Of a stretch of 64,000 nt of DNA, positions 59,206-64,000 are shown in pieces. The number at the start of each line of letters is the position of its first letter. Position 1 is the first letter of the stretch. Below the pieces are notes generated by a model. It had not been told where the DNA came from and made no database searches. It was given only the letters and a program-made list of their open reading frames with translations. The translations under genes and the position numbers were made by a program. This DNA is from Cristatella mucedo (taxonomy: Eukaryota > Bryozoa > Phylactolaemata > Cristatellidae), in assembly GCA_009760855.2 (NCBI GenBank), contig WPIO01000004.1:11303501-11367500 (forward strand), given 5' to 3'.

Positions 59206-61900
59206 GGACTAGAGAGAGAGCTCGCAGACGACGCCGCGCGTGAGCACAGGCGGATGTCGGACCGTGACGTCACCGGAGGCGACCTTCTGATCCCCGCCGC
59301 GCGAATGGGAACTCTCCTCGTCCGCAAAGTTGTTCGCATTCGTCGAGCTTGAATATTTGAAGGACTCTGGTGTGCATTGATGTGTATAGCAGCTACCGTA
59401 TACATTGCACCGGAAGAGAGGAGCGCTATTGCGGCGCACTCTGTCGATCCTTAACGCCTAATTCCGCAGGGCTGGGTGCCCTAACCTCGGCGGCCTCTAT
59501 ACACACCCGGAACGTCGACGGTGTCGCGTATCTGCAGAGCATGCTTAGTCAGAATCTACGTGGACGCTACATAAATGCACGGGGCAAAAGTCCTTCCAGC
59601 ACGATGCCGCGCCGATGCGCGCCGCTTTCTCCGAGCAGCCGGCGTGTCCGCCAAAAGAAATATGACAACGGCCGCAACTGCCGCCTACGTCGCGCCAAAT
59701 ATCTACCCTGGGTGGACGACGTCTCGCGTTCGTGGCGGCGATGTGCGCTATGCGAGGAAAGATATTCAGACGGGTGCCGTCGGCGTTAGGAATCGGCTGC
59801 AGACAAAAACAGCATCCTGTTTACGCTCTCATTTTCGTAAGGAAGTGCGGCGAAATCCCAGTAGGACGCGGTCGTGGTAGAAGCGCGGCGCAGGCTCAAT
59901 TTTTGAAGCGTTTAGTAATCAGAGCTTCATTTCTCCTAACTCCGTTGGGCAGCGTACATTGGTGAAGGCCGGAGAGCTCTCATAAATGTTATTCCAGCGC
60001 AGGCGCGAGCAAGAGGCGGGAAAGCGACGCAGTACTTTCGAAATGCATCTATTTCTTCGAAAAAAGATGGTGTGGACCAAACAGCGGGGTAAGGCGATAT
60101 AGCAGGGGACCGCTGGCTTCTGACCTGAATCGATTATCGCCCGCCTGCCACCCGAACGGCCGGTCTCGGTCAGTACTTGGAGTACTTGGGTCGGTACTTG
60201 GGCGGTAGCGCGTCCAATAGTGCGAGTCTTCCCTCCCCAATGTAAATATTCGCAGAGGAAATGTATGTAGCCTAAAAGTGGTCTCTTTGGCGATGCGTGG
60301 CCGCGTAAATCCTGCGTTCAAATCGATAATGAGATTATTCGCTCATTTTTTCCTTCAAGGAATGGCGGCTGGAGTTCAGTGCTATCTGCGATTTCTCACC
60401 GACGCCTTCCCAAGGGGCCTCGATGCCTTGCTAGTCAGATGAGGTCGGCGCGGCAGGGCACATCCTATGTCTGCGGATGTGCGTACGCTCGGCCTCGCTA
60501 GCCCGTAAACACGCTTTTATTCTCTTGATAGATGTCTGCAGAGCAGTTAGAACTATTTTAGTTTACTTGATGCAAGCTAGCGTCTGCACTGACTTTGGGG
60601 CGCAGCGCCAATATTTCGATTTCTCATCTGCTGTGCTAAATATAAGACAGCCGAAGCCAAGTGCTGGCCATTGCACAGCAACTGTAAGCGGTAACCGCTC
60701 TGCCTTCAACGCTTTCGACCGCGCGAGAGCGCTCTTTGGCAGCTAAATTAAACATTAAATACTAGCTGATTCTTTTGTATAGTGACAGAAGAGCCTTGAG
60801 GGTCATCGCCACCACTTGAAGTGGCATTAAAGGATTGCCCACCGCAGGATTCGAACCCACGACCTCGGGACAGAGGTCGTGAAAAGTAACCCTTACCGAG
60901 TGTGCCATCACGGCTCACCATCTGGGCGACAACATCCGCTGCTGCCTTTGTGCGCTCTCCGGCGCTCTATCCGGTGGGTCGAATGCAGTCAACCAACTTA
61001 AAATGGGCATCCGGCAGACGGACGCGGTTAGGATTTGATCGGAGAGCAGCGCGATCAGTGTACCTGTAAAATCCAATCCGCAGAAGCTCTCGCGCGTCGG
61101 TTCTAATGCAAGCTGCTTGTGGTAAGATTATATGCAGGCCGTTACCGCTACTTTCCCAAGCAGCTGTTGCGAGCATCGTCGAGAGGGGCCTTGTGCGCAG
61201 CTGTGGTCCGCTTCTAATGAGGCGTGGACACTGGCTGGTAACCCGCTGGTGAACAGATGGTGGATTTACCATCGGGTCGGCCAATGCACAGCCGCGGTCG
61301 TTGAGACGGCAGGGAAGTCGAGAGGGAGAGAGGGGCGAATGAAGTCGTGCTCCCCTCTGCTTCGCGAGTAGCATAATAAACTGTTGGTATTGGTCATCGG
61401 CTGGCTCTCTGCTGTGCGAACCGAATGACACTGCTATAGGGTAGCCTGAGTGAGCTTCGCGAGACTCGAGCCGCGCTGGGGGTTAAGCTGATAAGCCGAT
61501 CGGCAGTTACTTTTTAACTGAACAGATTCTTGTAGGGAAACAAATTCCTAGCCCTGAAACTCCACGAAGCGCCACCGTGACTGCCGCAGGTCCTCTGCGA
61601 GGCCGCACTTATATAAGAGAGGGCCTTGCCTACCGTACGGCCGGCTAGTGTAAACGCTGGCGCGTGCGGCGACAGCACCGAGCCGAGTAAGACTAAACGG
61701 CTCCTTCGATGACCCACGTCGGCCGAGCGGCACGTGCGCCTGCCGCCGCCGGACGAGTATTGCCGTTCGCCATCTGATCGAAGCGGCGGCTGACGACGCG
61801 ACCGAGTGGACCTCGCGGAGCGAGACCCGCGCTTCTCTCGGTTTCGTTCTAGTATAAAGAAGCTCAGGCAGGCCCAAAATGGCGCTTCTGAGCAGGGTTG
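59206..61900. promoter_or_regulatory. GC- and CpG-rich block upstream of MEIOB
   Basis: Between about 59.2 and 61.9 kb the sequence is visibly richer in G+C and in CG dinucleotides (for example CCGCCGCGTG, GCGGCGATGTGCGC, GGCCGAGCGGCACGTGCGCC) than the AT-rich flanks. It begins at the candidate MEIOB start and extends away from it, as a promoter CpG island would. Several frames of 60-150 codons are open on both strands, which high GC alone can produce, and none is recognised. A TATA-like string (TATAAATATA, 61914-61923) lies near the right edge. A SINE (60757-60917) interrupts the block. Promoter function is inferred. Confidence 0.45.
60755..60918 (-). mobile_element. tRNA-derived SINE (minus) inside the CpG-rich block
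   Basis: ATACTAGCTGATTCTTTTGT, then GACAGAAGAGCCTTGAGGGT, CACCGCAGGATTCGAACCCA, CGACCTCGGGACAGAGGTCG and GTGCCATCACGGCTCAC. Well preserved, so relatively young. Confidence 0.88.
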
Positions 61901-62151
61901 ACCCGCACCGACGTATAAATATACGAATTATCATTCAAAGTTGGGGAGTTTTTTCAAACGCCAAAGGCCATGATGCACTAGTACTACGCGTGTCCCGCCG
62001 AAATTTTGAGCTGACTATTAGACACACATCTGCTCTCAATGCAGGAGGCGAATTAACTTGGCTGCTTTTGCTTTTTCATGAGCATCTCATATTTAGTAAT
62101 AATAATGTCAAAACTATTTTAATTAGCACCGTAAGGAACTGATATTATATT

Positions 62152-62240
62152 CCCTTTGCAGCAAATGTAAAGCGCCTAGAAAGAGATTAAGTTCTCTGAG
62201 GGTGCTTTATCAAGTGTATTATTATTATTATTATATTCAG
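62152..62240 (+). mobile_element. LINE 3' tail (plus)
   Basis: CCCTTTGCAGCAAATGTAAA, then GCGCCTAGAAAGAGATTAAG, TTCTCTGAGGGTGCTTTATC and ATTATTATTATTATTATA. It meets the next, oppositely oriented copy at the ATT run. Confidence 0.8.
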
Positions 62241-63425
62241 GCGCTTTACAATTCGCTGTAAGAGAGCAATGACTAATAGTTGATGACAACAAATATACCG
62301 TACTCAGGCAGGCATGGAAAAGCACCCAAGTATCGTGTTTAGACGAGGGTGCAAAAGCACGAAATAGACATTCATGGCCGCTGGTTAGTAGTATCCCGAT
62401 TAGTAATGTGCAGCACTGACTGGATCACGCACAGGTAAGCAAAACGCGAAGGAAAAAAAGACAAGCTCTGTGGGGTGCAATGCAAAAGCATCGCTCTTTC
62501 TCTTAGTCTCGAAAAATATCAAGTTTCTTAGCGAATGAGCACTCAAAAAGGGCGACTCAAAGAGCCAAGGCTTTGCTGAAAACAGCTACGTTTACGTTAT
62601 TTGCGAATGTCGTGAAATCAGGAGACGACGTGATGTCGGTCGGCAGTGAGTTCCAAACTTTGGGAACACATTGACAGAAGATACGGTCTAGAAGAGACTT
62701 GTAGTTGGGCTCAGAACGATCAGAATTGACCAGATTCAGAAGAGCAGATGATGCAATGAGAGGCCTGATGCGAAACTAGTTCGGCTGCGCTGAAACAAGA
62801 GAATGGAGAAAGGACATCAGGGTGAGGGACAGGGTCTTGACATCAATATGTTGCTCGATAGGCAGCCAGTGCAGGTCGATGAGCAGGGACCGCCTCGGCA
62901 GTTGCGACGCTTATGACAGGTGAGCATAGGTTCCGAACTTTACACTAACTGTAAGCATATTTTTCACTAGTAGTTTCACACCTACAAGTATTGTTATAGT
63001 ACGTTACGCAAGTCTAATTGGGATGCGACAAATGCTCAGGCTAGCTTAGCTGTAGTGTCCTTATCTAAAGCAGGCCCAAATTTTCGCAGTGCTATTTAGG
63101 TAAAAGTAGGCTGATTTGACTGCGGAGCAGATTTGCCCATACTGTGAAAAGTCATTTTTGATGAGGGCACACAGGTAACGCGAAGAAGCTACAGTAGACA
63201 TGACTGGCAGTAGAGTAGGCTGACTTGGAGAGTTGGGTTTCCAGTTGCCGAGACACACTTGATTTGCCCATAATTAGTGAGTTGGTTATGTCGTCATTCA
63301 ATTTCAGAAAGTTTGCTGTCATCCAAGCATTAATGTCAGCCATAAAAGTTGACAGGAGATGCTCTAAGATAGTGAAGGATCGAAGCAAAAACGCAGCTAC
63401 TTGTCGTCTCAAGAAAAATGAAAGT
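62236..63425 (-). mobile_element. LINE RT fragment (minus), about 1.2 kb
   Basis: Minus-strand translation gives DINAWMTANFLKLNDDITNS, LIMGKSSVSRQLE, MSTVASSRYLCALIKND and SAVKSAYFYLNSTAKIWACF. Its sense 3' end meets that of the plus-strand tail at 62.24 kb, so the pair lie tail to tail. FLKLNDDI..L..G again marks the L2/CR1 group. Confidence 0.8.
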
Positions 63426-63439
63426 CTAGATTGTGATTT

Positions 63440-63925
63440 TCGATTACATCGGCAAGAGGGTTAGCTTGCATTGAGAATGGAACTGAAAACCGATCAAAAC
63501 GGGCACCCCATACGTAGCATCCAGGGGCTGGCACCGAAGTAATAGCTGCGACGACCGATTGACTACAAGCATCAAAAGAAGCAAGAAACCCGAACAAGCA
63601 TGATCTCGAAAGCCCGAGTTTGGCCAAGCCTGGCTCACCACTGGGCCATCGAAAATCGACCCTTCTGACCTCAACTCTTCCACTCCGAGGAGGATCAAAT
63701 GAGCAAGCAGGGGGCAATGTGAGCAGAACGCCCACACAGAACTGACGCTCAGAGCTCACACACCCACCCGTGCCACGGCAGCTGTCCGACAGGCAGCAGC
63801 CAGAAACGACAGCAGCCACTAGTAGCCCCAGCTCTGGTCCACTTAGCAGCTCAGCACCTCCGAGAGAAGCTGCGGAAATCTCTGCAGCACTGACAATCTC
63901 TGACCAAAAAATGGTAAGGTGATCA
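63440..63925 (+). pseudogene. Ser/Pro/Thr-rich frame broken by three stops
   Basis: One plus-strand frame reads ENRSKRAPHT-stop, HPGAGTEVIAATTD-stop, ARNPNKHDLESPSLAKPGSP and on to SRTPTQN-stop, then PVPRQLSDRQQPETTAATSS and PREAAEISAALTISDQKM before GTAAGG. The low-complexity composition persists across the stops, which suggests a decayed coding sequence, perhaps a LINE ORF1-like disordered region, or exons of a gene continuing right. Uncertain. Confidence 0.3.
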
Positions 63926-64000
63926 ATTGGCACACAGCTTAAGAATCTTCACCCCTTTGGCCAATGCAAGCTCAATTTGGCAGCTGCTATGACCGACCAG

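Noticed and set aside
59370-59880. Plus-strand frames of 139 and 101 codons in the CpG-rich block
   Set aside because: High GC lowers stop frequency in all frames; no recognisable motif or splice-supported structure.
61548-61934. 128-codon minus-strand Arg/Ala/Ser-rich frame
   Set aside because: Same GC-driven openness; overlapping open frames on both strands and no family match.

Overview
This is a eukaryotic, almost certainly metazoan, genomic window. Coding sequence comes as short exons with GT..AG introns of 0.1 to 7 kb. There are long dinucleotide microsatellites, a tRNA-derived SINE family, a Tc1/mariner relic and many 5'-truncated non-LTR retrotransposon copies ending in (ATT)n. I see nothing prokaryotic: no operons, no rRNA and no CRISPR. 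The phylum cannot be fixed from the sequence. The two conserved genes and the repeat mix fit an invertebrate with a large, repeat-rich genome.

Three genes are supported. (1) 1498-25872, plus strand: the 3' half of EXOC4 (Sec8), the exocyst subunit that tethers secretory vesicles at the plasma membrane. I place twelve exons whose splice phases join into one open frame ending at a TGA at 25870-25872. The 5' half lies outside the window. (2) 28546-29676, minus strand: an intronless 376-residue type II membrane protein of the Golgi carbohydrate sulfotransferase (CHST) family, with unusual replacements in both PAPS-binding motifs. (3) 59205 down to about 32356, minus strand: MEIOB, the RPA1-like single-stranded-DNA-binding protein of meiotic recombination. 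I place ten exons; three or four short ones are unlocated. MEIOB and the sulfotransferase converge on EXOC4. The three genes have no evident functional link.

Layout. 1-25.9 kb: EXOC4 exons with introns full of LINE 3' ends, SINEs, a Tc1 relic (3.0-4.0 kb), two copies of a module at 11.3 and 12.5 kb, a long reverse-transcriptase relic (20.3-21.7 kb), and TA, CA, GA and CAGA arrays. 25.9-32.3 kb: EXOC4 3' flank, sulfotransferase gene, LINE tails. 32.4-59.2 kb: MEIOB with large repeat-filled introns. 59.2-62 kb: a GC- and CpG-rich block over the MEIOB start, probably its promoter and perhaps that of a neighbour on the right. 62-64 kb: a minus-strand LINE relic and a stop-interrupted Ser/Pro/Thr-rich frame.

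Exon assignments come from reading splice sites and from resemblance to remembered vertebrate EXOC4 and MEIOB proteins; no search was run. Repeat boundaries are approximate.
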